Under the pieces are notes generated by a model, which was not told the DNA's origin, ran no database searches, and saw nothing but the letters and a program-made list of their open reading frames with translations. A program made the translations under genes and the position numbers. Below are positions 48,884 through 58,277 of a stretch of 64,000 bases of DNA, in pieces. The DNA comes from Marvinbryantia formatexigens DSM 14469 (GTDB lineage: Bacteria > Bacillota > Clostridia > Lachnospirales > Lachnospiraceae): the NCBI RefSeq assembly GCF_025148285.1, contig NZ_CP102268.1:930001-994000 (forward strand), given 5' to 3'. The first letter of the stretch is position 1; every line of letters begins with the position of its first letter.

Positions 48884-50041
48884 CTATACCTCCAAAACAC
48901 TTTCCCAGACCTTCCCGGACGCCGGGTAAAATTCCCCGAAGCCGAGGTCGCGAATCGTTACTTTGCAGCGCCCCTGTGAGATAAATTTCAGCCGCATCTG
49001 CAGCCGCGTCGTCCGCTTCGGGCGCTCCGGCAGATTTTTCAGCACAATGCTGTAGCTCTCCGCCTCCCCGCCCATCATGGACCGCGCGTAAATAACGACC
49101 TCATCCGTGTCATCCAGAATAAACTCGCAGGTATATTCCGCTTCAAACCAGTTGGTGCCCGCATTAATCAGCATATGCGTGCTCTGCTTTCCGCGGTGCT
49201 CCATCTGCATACTCAGATTGTGCTCCACCAGATCCTCGCTCTGATAGAGAAAATCGTCCAGCCTTTTTCCGATATCCATGCGCTGCATCGCCGCGTAGCA
49301 GGCGCCCTTTGTGTACAGATTGCGCCCCTGGTAAACGCGGCGGCGCCGGTTGCTCCACAGATACTGCAGCGATTCCACCGCCCATGTCTTATCAAAGCTG
49401 TCCCCTATCAGAAAAACCGCCGAGAAGGTATCGTTCTGGAATACCTCCTCTATCATTTCCAGAAAACGCGCGTCGCGCTGCTCATTCCACTGCTCCTGCG
49501 AGCGCGCGCCCTGCCTGCCGAGATTGATGGATTTTCCAGTCTCTGCGCGCACCAGCGCCGGCTTCGTATGATAGTCGATATCCATGATATAGGAAGAAAT
49601 CTTCGTATCCTCATATTCAAAGAGCGCCACGCGGTGTATCCAGAGCTCTTTTTTCTGATTCAGTGTGTAACAGCAGAAGCTCTCCCGGTGCGTCTGCAGA
49701 AACACCGCTTCCCCCGGAATGCCAATCATCTGGCAGGCGTTGCGCAGCGCGTCCGCCCAGGCAAGTGTGATTTCCTTCATGGTAATCATGATGCAGACAT
49801 TTTCCGGCTTCACGGACGGTCCGATGTACCCGATGCAGGTCTTTAAAAAATTCGCCAGCGTCATCTGCCCCAGCTCGACCTTGCCCTCGATCAGGGTAAA
49901 CAGGTCGGACGGCGTCGGAATCAGATAGCGGTCCTGGTTTTCCTGGATGCTGACCGTCTCCGGCTCCATGCTCCTCTCACTGTAATAAGAAATCTGTGAA
50001 CTTTCCCTGTCAAGGTCCAGTCCGATTATTGTTTTTCTCAT
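48884..50041 (-). CDS. DUF5716 family protein, actin/Hsp70-like fold suspected
   Basis: A 385-residue protein. The N terminus MRKTIIGLDLDRESSQISYYS resembles the phosphate-1 loop of actin/Hsp70/FtsA-type ATPases, and the middle FSAVFLIGDSFDKTW resembles phosphate-2/adenosine elements. The C-terminal ~110 residues look beta-rich (NWFEAEYTCEFILDDTDEVVIYAR, SQGRCKVTIRDLGFGEFYP), much like a substrate-binding beta domain. This domain reading is inference from short patterns. It is flanked in the operon by a giant helical-repeat protein and a smaller one, with GAGGA before the ATG. Confidence 0.75.
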   Translation of the reverse strand: MRKTIIGLDLDRESSQISYYSERSMEPETVSIQENQDRYLIPTPSDLFTLIEGKVELGQMTLANFLKTCIGYIGPSVKPENVCIMITMKEITLAWADALRNACQMIGIPGEAVFLQTHRESFCCYTLNQKKELWIHRVALFEYEDTKISSYIMDIDYHTKPALVRAETGKSINLGRQGARSQEQWNEQRDARFLEMIEEVFQNDTFSAVFLIGDSFDKTWAVESLQYLWSNRRRRVYQGRNLYTKGACYAAMQRMDIGKRLDDFLYQSEDLVEHNLSMQMEHRGKQSTHMLINAGTNWFEAEYTCEFILDDTDEVVIYARSMMGGEAESYSIVLKNLPERPKRTTRLQMRLKFISQGRCKVTIRDLGFGEFYPASGKVWESVLEV

Positions 50042-50112
50042 CTGTTTTCCTCAGTTATGTTAGTTTAATTCCGCCGGATGAGCCTCCGTCGGTTTTTATT
50101 TTCCACGGCTCA

Positions 50113-53100
50113 TCAGTTTATTCCAAAAAGCTCATCCACCAGATATTGCTGTCCGACGTACTGCTCGCGGATTTCTTTCAGCTGTTTTTTGTCCTGGCGC
50201 GAAACGGCTTCCGCCATCCGGTTGGTCAGCTCATAGCGCCCCATCTGACCGCGGTGGGAACGCCTGCTGCACACAATTTTCTGCGGCTGCGTCTGCTCCG
50301 TTTTTCCTCTGCCCTCGATTTCCAGATGCCATTCCAGCTTATCCCCGTAAAACAGCGTAAACGCATACACAAAAATCCCCTCGTAAATATCCTGAAGCAG
50401 CAGCGTCTGCTCCTTCCCGCCATTCAGACGGTAATGCAGCGTCACGCGGTTCTCCGGATCGGTGCGGTATTCCACAAGAAATTTATCGTGCAGGTTCAGA
50501 TGGCGCAGGAGACGTTCCGGCAGCTTCTGGTAAAAGCGGAAATACATACCTTTTTCCGTGTATTTTTCCAGGAGATACTGCAGCCACTTCTGCTGCCCCG
50601 CCCCCAGCTTTTCCGCCAGCGTGTAATATCTCAGCAGCGCAAGCTGGCAGATCTGCGGCGCATCGATTTCTCCGATGATATGCTGTTCTATATACGTAAA
50701 AACACTCTTCTCCACCGGCATTTCCCGCACAAAATAGCAGTAGGACATCCAGATTACGTAAGCCCGGCAGATTCTGGTATTCCCCGCCTTCCTGCAATAA
50801 GAGACAAATACCGGTTCCGTCTGCTCCATATCCTGGCGCGTATACAGCACCGTTACCAGGATTTTCTCCTCCAGACTGTAGTCCTCCATCAGAAAGCCCT
50901 GTCCCGCCTGCCAGAGCGCTTTCATGCTTTTTGCCGGTCCCTCATAATACGAAAGCAGATAGCGCAGCACCGGCTCATCGTAGACTCCGTCGAAAAAGCA
51001 GCGCGCGCACAGCGCCAGCAGGAAGGCGTCCTCCCGCTGCTCCGTCTCTGCGATCCGTCTGCTGCACAGGCGCACCAGCGTATGGGAGGCGACATGCTCC
51101 GGACCATATTTCTGCACCAGCGCATACGCCCGTTCTCCCATTCCCTCCGAGACAAGCAGCTCCACCAGCTCCTGCATATGCTCCCCGGAGAGCTCCTCAA
51201 AATCCGCACGCTCCAGATATTCCGTCAGATACGCATCCCGCGGATGCCCGCTGTAATAAAGCAGGAGCTTCTCCTGCACGCTTCTGCGGCTTTCATCGCC
51301 AAGCTGCGGCAGCTCCATAAAGCGGACCAGCCTGCCGGTATCACCTTCTGAGACCGGCGCCTCCTCCATCAGACTGCAGCAGTCATGCAGCAGCATCCCC
51401 TCCGGAAGCGGCACCTGCCCGCGGCAGTATTCCTCCAGAGCAGGCACCGCCAGCAGGCGCCGGTGCGCGGCGAACGACAGATCCGCAATGCGCGCGCCGT
51501 CCCTGTCCTCCAGCAGAAGGCAGCAGTCCGGGCTGTAAATCTGCACGCACGCTTTTCCCTGTACAAGCTGCACCCGCTGCTCTCCTCTGAGCTGCCGGTG
51601 GATTGCAATCACATGGCGGATATGCGGATTTTCACAGGTAATCTCATATGTGAACAGCGCCCGCGAAAGTCCGTCCGCCAGCTTTTCCGTCAGCACATAC
51701 GGCGTCAGCAGCGTCTCATAGATAAGGGCAAGGTCTTCGCTCATCCGCCCCTCCAGAAGCTGCTCCTCCATAAACAGCTCCATCGTCTGCCGGTAAGTCT
51801 CAAACGTCTGCGCGTCCTTTTCGCGGTTGCGGATGATGTTGGCATAAAGCGCCGCCTTTTTTCCGCTCTCCAGTGTATTGTTATAAGAAAAATACATGCG
51901 CACCGCCTGCGGCAGCTCCCGGACATTCAGATCCTGCGCGCTCCGGGCATAATACTCATAAAGTCCCGCCAGACGGATATCCTGCTCAACGCCCCGCGCG
52001 AACCACCTGCTGTACCGGGGACTGTCTTTATGCCCCTTCATCAGCAGCGAGCAGATTGCCGTCAGCAGATTTTTTCCCGGATATGCGTCATAGCAGCGGC
52101 AGAGGACCCCGCACAGCAGCGGATTCCAGGCGGTGGCGTGGCGCATGGCAATCTGTGCCGCCTGCCCGCAGATTTCCCGGTCCAGCAGCTTTTCCTTGCA
52201 CAGAAAGGCGAGCACATGAATCTCGAACGCCTCCAGACCGCGCAGCAGCAGCGGCTCCTTTTTCAGAAGCTCCCAGGCTTCCAGATACATCACCGGGCTG
52301 TGGCAGCCGCAGAGATACTGGCGGCGCAACGCGTCCAGACGCTCGGAATCGCTGCGGAACAGACTGTCGTTCACCTTCAGCATCAGCCACTGCAGCACCC
52401 AGTTTTCCTGATTTGCAAGAAACAGCTCCTGGATTTCCTGCTGCACATATTCCAGATGCTCCTTTTCCTTGTTTTCAAACGTCGTCAGATAAAGATAAAA
52501 GCCCTTCCACTGCGCCGGATAGCGCCCCGTATTCTGCTCCGCAAGCTCTCCCAGGCGTATCTGCGCTTCCACACTGTCTCCCGCCGTAAATAAAATATAG
52601 ACCCGGTAAAGGTCGTAAAACAGATTCTCACCGCCCGCCCGGTGCAGATTATCCAGACAGCTTAAGGAAATCCCGCTCCACTCCCGGACGCCGTTTCTAC
52701 CCGCGCGGTAATCGATATAAGCGTGCAGAAGCTGCAGAATCTCCTGCCGCCTGCGCAGCCCCCGCCTCTCCGATGCCGGATGCGGCGTATTTAATATCTC
52801 CACCACACAGCTCTGCGTGCGGCACTCTGTATTCACGGTGATGCGTGCAAAATTCCGCCCGGCATGCAGATGTTCCCGGTGAATCACAAAACCAATATGA
52901 TACGAGCTGCCGACAAACTCATCTGTCGTGATTTCCGGCCGCTCTATCGTAAGGAACGGCGCATCGCAGGAAAATGACAGCGGTGCAAATCCCCAGGTGT
53001 TTTTCAGCAGCAAAAGCTCCTCCCGCTCGTTATCGCCGGGGTTTTTCATGGACAGGTGTTCAGACGCCAGGCTCACTGTGACCGGCTCCTTCAGCCCCAT

Positions 53101-53652
53101 CCCCACCAGAAACTGCTCCAGGGAGCGGTAGGACGCCGCCGTCCCCTGCAGTCCCTCATACAGCGTCAGAGCGCGTGTACCCCAGCCGCGCACCGTCTGC
53201 ACAAACTGCGTCGAAGCAAACAGCACGTATGCTCTGCCGAAATCCCCCTTTGCAAGCTGCGCGAACGCTTCCGGCGTCATCTGCAGCGGTTCTGTCTTTC
53301 TGTGCTGCGGCTTTGCCGCCTGCAGACAGTAGGGCAGCGTGTACTCCCCGGAATCCGCGCAGATGACAAAAGCGCCCTCCAGCATTTCCCCGTCCTTCAG
53401 ACCCGCCGGGTCCGCCTGGAAACGGAAGGTCTCCTTCCTGCCGATAAATACCTCCGGCGAAATTGTCACTCTTGCATTTGTGGAATACACAAAGCCCTGC
53501 GCCTGTCCTCCGCCGCCCGCCTCCACGGAAAATTTCCCGTGAAATACCCGGTCCGCCGCAATCGCTCCCTCCAGCTTCTGCGTGGAAAGCTGCAGCTTCT
53601 CCGGCGCATATTCAAATTTTTCCTTCAGTAGTTCTCCAATTCTCTTTTTCAA
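50113..53652 (-). CDS. DUF5717 family giant protein, beta domains plus helical repeats
   Basis: A 1179-residue cytosolic protein. The start is TTG at 53652 with AAGGAG 7 bases upstream. Residues ~1-290 are beta-rich with two Ig-like segments (SVEAGGGGQAQGFVYSTN; ITTDEFVGSSYHIGFVIH). Residues ~300-950 are a long series of short helix pairs, TPR/HEAT-like in rhythm. The last ~200 residues include a further beta region (HYRLNGGKEQTLLLQDIYEG, KLEWHLEIEGRGKTEQ). No enzyme motif or membrane segment is evident. It leads the three-gene operon with DUF5716 and lies downstream of nrdR. The role is unknown; a large scaffold or chaperone is possible. Confidence 0.75.
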   Translation of the reverse strand: MKKRIGELLKEKFEYAPEKLQLSTQKLEGAIAADRVFHGKFSVEAGGGGQAQGFVYSTNARVTISPEVFIGRKETFRFQADPAGLKDGEMLEGAFVICADSGEYTLPYCLQAAKPQHRKTEPLQMTPEAFAQLAKGDFGRAYVLFASTQFVQTVRGWGTRALTLYEGLQGTAASYRSLEQFLVGMGLKEPVTVSLASEHLSMKNPGDNEREELLLLKNTWGFAPLSFSCDAPFLTIERPEITTDEFVGSSYHIGFVIHREHLHAGRNFARITVNTECRTQSCVVEILNTPHPASERRGLRRRQEILQLLHAYIDYRAGRNGVREWSGISLSCLDNLHRAGGENLFYDLYRVYILFTAGDSVEAQIRLGELAEQNTGRYPAQWKGFYLYLTTFENKEKEHLEYVQQEIQELFLANQENWVLQWLMLKVNDSLFRSDSERLDALRRQYLCGCHSPVMYLEAWELLKKEPLLLRGLEAFEIHVLAFLCKEKLLDREICGQAAQIAMRHATAWNPLLCGVLCRCYDAYPGKNLLTAICSLLMKGHKDSPRYSRWFARGVEQDIRLAGLYEYYARSAQDLNVRELPQAVRMYFSYNNTLESGKKAALYANIIRNREKDAQTFETYRQTMELFMEEQLLEGRMSEDLALIYETLLTPYVLTEKLADGLSRALFTYEITCENPHIRHVIAIHRQLRGEQRVQLVQGKACVQIYSPDCCLLLEDRDGARIADLSFAAHRRLLAVPALEEYCRGQVPLPEGMLLHDCCSLMEEAPVSEGDTGRLVRFMELPQLGDESRRSVQEKLLLYYSGHPRDAYLTEYLERADFEELSGEHMQELVELLVSEGMGERAYALVQKYGPEHVASHTLVRLCSRRIAETEQREDAFLLALCARCFFDGVYDEPVLRYLLSYYEGPAKSMKALWQAGQGFLMEDYSLEEKILVTVLYTRQDMEQTEPVFVSYCRKAGNTRICRAYVIWMSYCYFVREMPVEKSVFTYIEQHIIGEIDAPQICQLALLRYYTLAEKLGAGQQKWLQYLLEKYTEKGMYFRFYQKLPERLLRHLNLHDKFLVEYRTDPENRVTLHYRLNGGKEQTLLLQDIYEGIFVYAFTLFYGDKLEWHLEIEGRGKTEQTQPQKIVCSRRSHRGQMGRYELTNRMAEAVSRQDKKQLKEIREQYVGQQYLVDELFGIN

Positions 53653-53712
53653 TGTGTGCTCCTTATAGAGGGAAGGGCCGCAGCAAATGCAAGTTTGCGG
53701 CAGCCCAGACTT

Positions 53713-54162
53713 TTAATTTAATATTTTCTTCAGCTCGTCCATAAACGTGTTGACGTCCTTAAACTCGCGGTACACAGAAGCAAAACGCACATACGCCACC
53801 GCATCCAGCTCCTTCAGGCGCTCCATCACGATTTCTCCGATAATGCTGCTCGGTATCTCACGCTCCTCACGGTTGAAAATTTCCGTCTCTATCCGGTCGA
53901 TCGTATCGTTGATCTGCTGTGCGGAAATCGGACGCTTGTAGCATGCGCGGAGCACCCCGCTCTCTATTTTTCTTCTGTCATACTGCTCCCGGTTCTGGTC
54001 TTTTTTTATAATAATCAGCGGTATGGTCTCCACCTTTTCATAGGTCGTGAAGCGCTTCCCGCACTCATCGCAGAGCCTGCGGCGGCGGATGGAACTGTTA
54101 TCGTCCGCCGGTCTTGAATCCACAACTCTGGTATTATCCTGATTACAAAACGGACATTTCAT
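53713..54162 (-). CDS. nrdR: Transcriptional repressor NrdR
   Basis: A 149-residue repressor of ribonucleotide reductase genes. The zinc ribbon is MKCPFCNQDN with CDECGKRFTTYE, and the ATP-cone is IIIKKDQNREQYDRRKIESGVLRACYKRPIS. The start at 54162 has GGAGGA upstream. No nrd genes are in the window. It precedes the DUF5717 operon on the same strand by 61 bp. Confidence 0.96.
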   Translation of the reverse strand: MKCPFCNQDNTRVVDSRPADDNSSIRRRRLCDECGKRFTTYEKVETIPLIIIKKDQNREQYDRRKIESGVLRACYKRPISAQQINDTIDRIETEIFNREEREIPSSIIGEIVMERLKELDAVAYVRFASVYREFKDVNTFMDELKKILN

Positions 54163-54327
54163 ACTGCCTTCCTCCTGTGTATCCTCTTTTCCGTCATGAC
54201 GGCGGCAGATGCTGTGCCCAATGCCGCATGACCAGATACCCCTGTTTAAAAGTATATCGGATTGAAGTCTGGCTGTCAATCGCATATACTAAAGTAAAAT
54301 GATTTTTTTGTAAAGCAGAGGTAATCT

Positions 54328-54591
54328 ATGAGAGTATGCGAGCTTCGCCAGAAGGAAGTTATTAATGTGTGCACCTGCGCCTCCCTCGGATGCGTAATCG
54401 ATGTGGAATTCGATCCGAAGGACGGCTGCATCACGGCGCTGATCGTGCCGGGCGGCAGCCGTCTCTCCTGCTTCTGGGGGCACGAGGCGGAAATCATCAT
54501 TCCCTGGCGGTGCATCTGCCAGATTGGAAAGGATATCATTCTCGTTGAGCTTCCAAAGGAAAAAGACAAAGACAGGGACAAAGGCAGATAA
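54328..54591 (+). CDS. YlmC/YmxH family sporulation-associated protein
   Basis: An 87-residue single PRC-barrel domain (MRVCELRQKEVINVCTCASLG, then DVEFDPKDGCITALIVPGG and IIPWRCICQIGKDIILVEL). Close relatives are part of the sigG-neighbour cluster in spore formers. It converges with sigG, one base apart. Charged Lys/Asp tail. Confidence 0.88.
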   Translation: MRVCELRQKEVINVCTCASLGCVIDVEFDPKDGCITALIVPGGSRLSCFWGHEAEIIIPWRCICQIGKDIILVELPKEKDKDRDKGR

Positions 54592-54592
54592 G

Positions 54593-55369
54593 CTACCGCA
54601 GGAAATTGCGCATACTTTTCAGCGCGCTTTTTTCCAGGCGGCTGACCTGCGCCTGTGATATGCAGATTTCTGCGGCAACCTCCATCTGGGTCTTTCCCTC
54701 AAAAAACCGCATATTGATTATTTTGCGCTCGCGGTCGCTCAGCCGCTTCATCGCCTCCTGCAGCGCCAGCGATTCCACCCAGTTTTCTTCTTTGTTCTTT
54801 TTGTCGCTAATCTGGTCCATTACATAGAGCGTGTCGCCGCCCTCCGAGTAAACCGGGTCGTACAGACTTAAAGGGCTCTGTATCGCGTCCATCGCAAAGA
54901 CGATGTCCTCCCTGGAGATGCCGATTTCTTCCGCCAGCTCGTTGATGGTCGGCTCCTTCAGATGCTTTTTCATGTAAGCTTCCCGCGTATAAAGTGCCTT
55001 GTAAGCCGTATCGCGCAGCGAACGGCTTACCCGGATGGAGTTATTGTCGCGCAGATAGCGGCGGATTTCCCCGATAATCATCGGCACCGCATACGTGGAA
55101 AACTTTACGTCCATTTCCGTATTAAAATTGTCGATTGCCTTCATCAGCCCGATACAGCCAATCTGAAATAAATCATCCGCATTTTCGTTGCTTGCCGAAA
55201 ATCTTTTTATGACGCTCAAAACCAGGCGCAGATTGCCCTTGATGTACAGCTCCCTCGCTTCCATATCTCCCTGTCTGATACGCTCAAACAGCTCCTCCTT
55301 TTCCTCATTCGTCAGAACCGGAAGCTTTGATGTATTAACTCCGCATATTTCCACCTTGTTCAGTGCCAT
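54593..55369 (-). CDS. sigG: RNA polymerase sporulation sigma factor SigG
   Basis: Late forespore sigma factor, 258 residues. The N terminus MALNKVEICGVNTSKLPVLT is the SigG signature, which includes the SpoIIAB-binding region. Region 2 is LFQIGCIGLMKAIDNFNTEMDVKFSTYAVPMIIGEIRRYLRD. Region 4 has the helix-turn-helix QMEVAAEICISQAQVSRLEKSAL. The upstream sigE/spoIIGA genes are not in the window. Its presence shows a spore-forming lineage. Confidence 0.97.
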   Translation of the reverse strand: MALNKVEICGVNTSKLPVLTNEEKEELFERIRQGDMEARELYIKGNLRLVLSVIKRFSASNENADDLFQIGCIGLMKAIDNFNTEMDVKFSTYAVPMIIGEIRRYLRDNNSIRVSRSLRDTAYKALYTREAYMKKHLKEPTINELAEEIGISREDIVFAMDAIQSPLSLYDPVYSEGGDTLYVMDQISDKKNKEENWVESLALQEAMKRLSDRERKIINMRFFEGKTQMEVAAEICISQAQVSRLEKSALKSMRNFLR

Positions 55370-55452
55370 TGCAAGAACCCTCCTTACGTTCAGTGTGCGC
55401 GGATGCGCAAAGGTTTCCCGCCTTATGGAAAATTGCTGGTTTCCATATAGGC

Positions 55453-55490
55453 GAAAAATTTACCGGGACAGTAAAAACCATCCCGGTAAA
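55453..55490 (-). terminator. Terminator between the transglycosylase gene and sigG
   Basis: A 10-bp stem TTTACCGGGA/TCCCGGTAAA (55459-55468 with 55481-55490), followed on the minus strand by five U. It isolates sigG from the upstream gene. Confidence 0.85.
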
Positions 55491-55668
55491 AGAATTCTCA
55501 TATTAAAACACGTTTATGCGGTTTTACAAAAAATATAAAAATTATTAGACCTTGACAAATTTCCGCCAGGCAGACATGCGCCCGGCGCCCGCATCACGGG
55601 TCCACGTTTCTTCGCATTTGATATTTCTTCACATTTGATATTTCTTCGCATTTAATGTTTCTTCGTAC

Positions 55669-56382
55669 TCAATGCATCTGTATTTTCTCTGCCTCCTCCT
55701 GTGTGATGCACGCATTTCTCACCATGCAGGAAAGCACCTGTTCCGTGCGCTGCATGGCAAGCTCTCCGTTTTCATCCGGGGAATAGACGGATGGCGCGTT
55801 CGGAATTCCCGCCAGCATTGCCGCCTCGTAATCTGTCAGCTCCGCGGGAAGCTTGTCAAAATATCCCTCCGCCGCCTCATAAATCCCATAATAACCGCTG
55901 CCGAAATACAACGTATTGACATACAGCTCAAAGATTTCCTTTTTACTGTAATCCGCTTCCAGCGCCAATGCCGCAAACACCTCCGCCACCTTGCGGTCGA
56001 TGGATTTTTCCTGGGAAAACAGCATGTTTTTGGCGAGCTGCTGTGTAATCGTACTGCCGCCTTCCTTAAAGGAAAGCGTCCTCAGGTCCGTCCATGCCGC
56101 GCGGCAGATGGCAATCACATCAATTCCCGGATGACTTTCAAACCGGTGGTCTTCCGCGGAAATCACCGCGTCTATATAAAAATCAGCCAGCTCCTCATAA
56201 TATGTGAAATGTTCCATACTGCGGATTTCCTCCACCCTCTCCGCAATGGATTCCTGCTCCGTCGCCGTCCGGTACATATCGTAGCCTCTGATTCCAAAAT
56301 AAGCCGCCGCCCCCGCTGCCGCAAGCAGCAGAATCACAAACAGTATTCCCAGAAGTTTTCTCAGTCGATGTCTTTTCTTCAT
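55669..56382 (-). CDS. Monofunctional peptidoglycan glycosyltransferase (GT51)
   Basis: A 237-residue membrane-anchored lipid II polymerase. One N-terminal helix (LLGILFVILLLAAAGAAAYFG) is followed by the GT51 domain. The catalytic Glu is in SAEDHRFESHPGID, the second motif is EGGSTITQQLAKNM, and the second Glu is in KEIFELYVNTLYFG. No transpeptidase domain is present. The start at 56382 has GGGAGA upstream. A frame open further upstream runs through a 33-bp repeat array and is not preferred. Confidence 0.9.
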   Translation of the reverse strand: MKKRHRLRKLLGILFVILLLAAAGAAAYFGIRGYDMYRTATEQESIAERVEEIRSMEHFTYYEELADFYIDAVISAEDHRFESHPGIDVIAICRAAWTDLRTLSFKEGGSTITQQLAKNMLFSQEKSIDRKVAEVFAALALEADYSKKEIFELYVNTLYFGSGYYGIYEAAEGYFDKLPAELTDYEAAMLAGIPNAPSVYSPDENGELAMQRTEQVLSCMVRNACITQEEAEKIQMH

Positions 56383-56486
56383 ATAATCTCCCGCTTTCTT
56401 TTCTATCATACACCCATCTTCCTCGCACGCCGCGTCATACTTCTCTGCAAGACCTGCACGGCAGGCTCTTCCGCGCATGTCCGTTC

Positions 56487-56585
56487 TGTGCGACAAATCT
56501 CCCTGTGTCTCATTCGGTCCGCGCGGCAAATCTGCCTGTATCTCATCTGGTCCGCGCGGCAAATCTCCCTGTGTCTCATTCGTTG
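56487..56585. repeat. 33-bp tandem array, three copies
   Basis: Units share GCGCGGCAAATCTSCCTGTR and CTCAT. The last unit includes the stop codon of the small membrane gene at 56576. This is the same stop-codon-proximal pattern as thiE. Confidence 0.9.
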
Positions 56586-56791
56586 TCTAGTTTTTTCAAC
56601 AGGTAGTCGGTCAGTTTCCAGACAAATGAAATCCCTAAAAACAAAATCCCCGCCGGTACCAGAAGAATCATCAGAAGCCCACCTCCTGCAGTAAGTACCA
56701 TTGCGCGGAGCGTCTTCCTGCAGACAGTCCTGTTCCTTTCGCCTGTCTGAAAATGACTTTTCTCTCTGCCGTCCGTTAAAATATCACTCAT
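56576..56791 (-). CDS. Small membrane protein of unknown function
   Basis: A 71-residue protein with one long hydrophobic segment (AMVLTAGGGLLMILLVPAGILFLG) after a charged, Thr/Arg-rich N terminus. The start at 56791 has AGGGGGA upstream. It precedes the GT51 gene on the same strand. No family is recognised. The stop codon lies inside the tandem array. Confidence 0.65.
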   Translation of the reverse strand: MSDILTDGREKSHFQTGERNRTVCRKTLRAMVLTAGGGLLMILLVPAGILFLGISFVWKLTDYLLKKLDNE

Positions 56792-56954
56792 TAAATCGTC
56801 CCCCTTAACATCATTATATTTCTCCCGGTTCAAAAAGCAACTTACATTATTGTAAGCCAGAATCTTCCGTGGGATGCCTTTATCTGTGCTTTATCCCGGA
56901 TAACCATGAGGACAGTGGCTCTGATTGAGATTAGCCACAGCTAACCTCCGTGCA

Positions 56955-57016
56955 TAAAAATCCCCCTGTAGCTAATACCAGCACCTTGCTGATATCTTTA
57001 AGCTACAGAGGGTGTC
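56955..57016 (-). terminator. Terminator after the VanY-like peptidase gene
   Basis: An outer stem near CCCTCTGTAGCT/AGCTACAGGGGG with an inner TATCAGCA/TGCTGGTA hairpin, followed by five U on the minus strand. Confidence 0.85.
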
Positions 57017-57032
57017 GTCTTAAAATTCCCCA

Positions 57033-58028
57033 TCAGCTTCTTGCCTCAAAGTGCTGATAATCCTTCGGCGAGGACCAGTCGCCTCCCCAGGTAAAGCCGT
57101 ATTTTTTAAAAATTTTATATACCTTATCATTTTTATGTATCATATTTTTCTTATACTTTCCCCGGCATTTTGATACATTTCTCTCTTTGTACAGCTTACC
57201 GTTCGCAGGGGACACGCGCCCGTTTTTCACATACGGATTTACCATCGGATTCAGGTCAATCGCCATCCCATATGCATGGTTCGAGAGGCTCCGGCTTCCG
57301 CTGATAGTGCGATAATTAAATGCGGATGTGTTATTTGCGGACATTGATTTTTCATCCGAGCCGCCATAGTTGTCAACTAATACCATTTTCTGTATGGGAT
57401 ATTTTATCTGATAAAGCTCGTAAAAAACCTTCACCGTTTTTTTCGCTATCTTTCTGTTTACGACCAGCTCACCACTTTTGATTTTGCCGTTATAATCGTA
57501 ATATAATACCCGTACATAACGCAGATCCGATAATTTAATGTGTGAATTTGTCCGGTATGATTTTCCCATCATGCGTTTTTTCACCGCAGCCGGAATTTTT
57601 TCACAGTAAAATCCCTCTTTATAAAGATACGCACCGGAAGAAGCCGTCGCTACTGAGACAGCTTTAGAATATCTGCTATATATCCGGCTGCTGCCAGAGG
57701 TCACATATGTACGCATTCTCACATAATAAGTCTTATTTGCTTTCAGATTTTTAATTGTCCTGGAAGAAGCTCCTTTCTGCGTAATCAGCAGTTTTTTCGC
57801 ATTCTTAAAGGATTTATCTGCAGAATACTGAATTTCATAGCCGGAAACATCCGCACGCTTATTCCAGTATAGAATGAAACCGGCTTTCGTCCCAGCCGCA
57901 GAAACCGTGACCGCAGGCGGCTGCCGGTCCGCCGCCCGCACCTCCACGGCATACGCCGATGCCTGCACCAGGCTCAGAAACATCAGTATTATCAGAAATA
58001 TGTAGCTTTTCTTTCTGTGACTTTTCAT
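57033..58028 (-). CDS. Exported D-Ala-D-Ala carboxypeptidase-type peptidase (M15) with FnIII domain
   Basis: A 331-residue exported protein. The signal peptide (KKSYIFLIILMFLSLVQASAYA) is followed by a fibronectin type III domain at ~30-120 (VTVSAAGTKAGFILYWNKR). The C-terminal M15 zinc peptidase domain has HAYGMAIDLNP (His and Asp ligands) and DYQHFEAR (Glu/His). The start at 58028 has GGAGG upstream. It resembles L-alanyl-D-glutamate or D-Ala-D-Ala peptidases that trim peptidoglycan. The substrate bond is not determined. Confidence 0.87.
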   Translation of the reverse strand: MKSHRKKSYIFLIILMFLSLVQASAYAVEVRAADRQPPAVTVSAAGTKAGFILYWNKRADVSGYEIQYSADKSFKNAKKLLITQKGASSRTIKNLKANKTYYVRMRTYVTSGSSRIYSRYSKAVSVATASSGAYLYKEGFYCEKIPAAVKKRMMGKSYRTNSHIKLSDLRYVRVLYYDYNGKIKSGELVVNRKIAKKTVKVFYELYQIKYPIQKMVLVDNYGGSDEKSMSANNTSAFNYRTISGSRSLSNHAYGMAIDLNPMVNPYVKNGRVSPANGKLYKERNVSKCRGKYKKNMIHKNDKVYKIFKKYGFTWGGDWSSPKDYQHFEARS

Positions 58029-58277
58029 TTGCGGCTTCCTCCGGATAAAAACATCTGCATAATCACACATACAGCTTATGTATCATTATCATCTGGTAAC
58101 AGTATACCTTATCCCCGCAGATTGCGCAATATCATAACCACGACTGCCTGGGAATTTCCCATCGAATGTGGGGGTAGAAAACACAGGCGAATTATGGTAG
58201 AATGGAAAAATCTACAAACGAGGTTTATTGAGCTGGTAGCAAATTTTTACAATATTGAAGATAAAGGAGAGAATTTT

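Noticed and set aside
49996-52593. Long plus-strand open frames of 400-450 codons
   Set aside because: They are antisense to the DUF5716/DUF5717 genes, with Arg/His/Gln-rich composition typical of shadow frames in GC-rich DNA.
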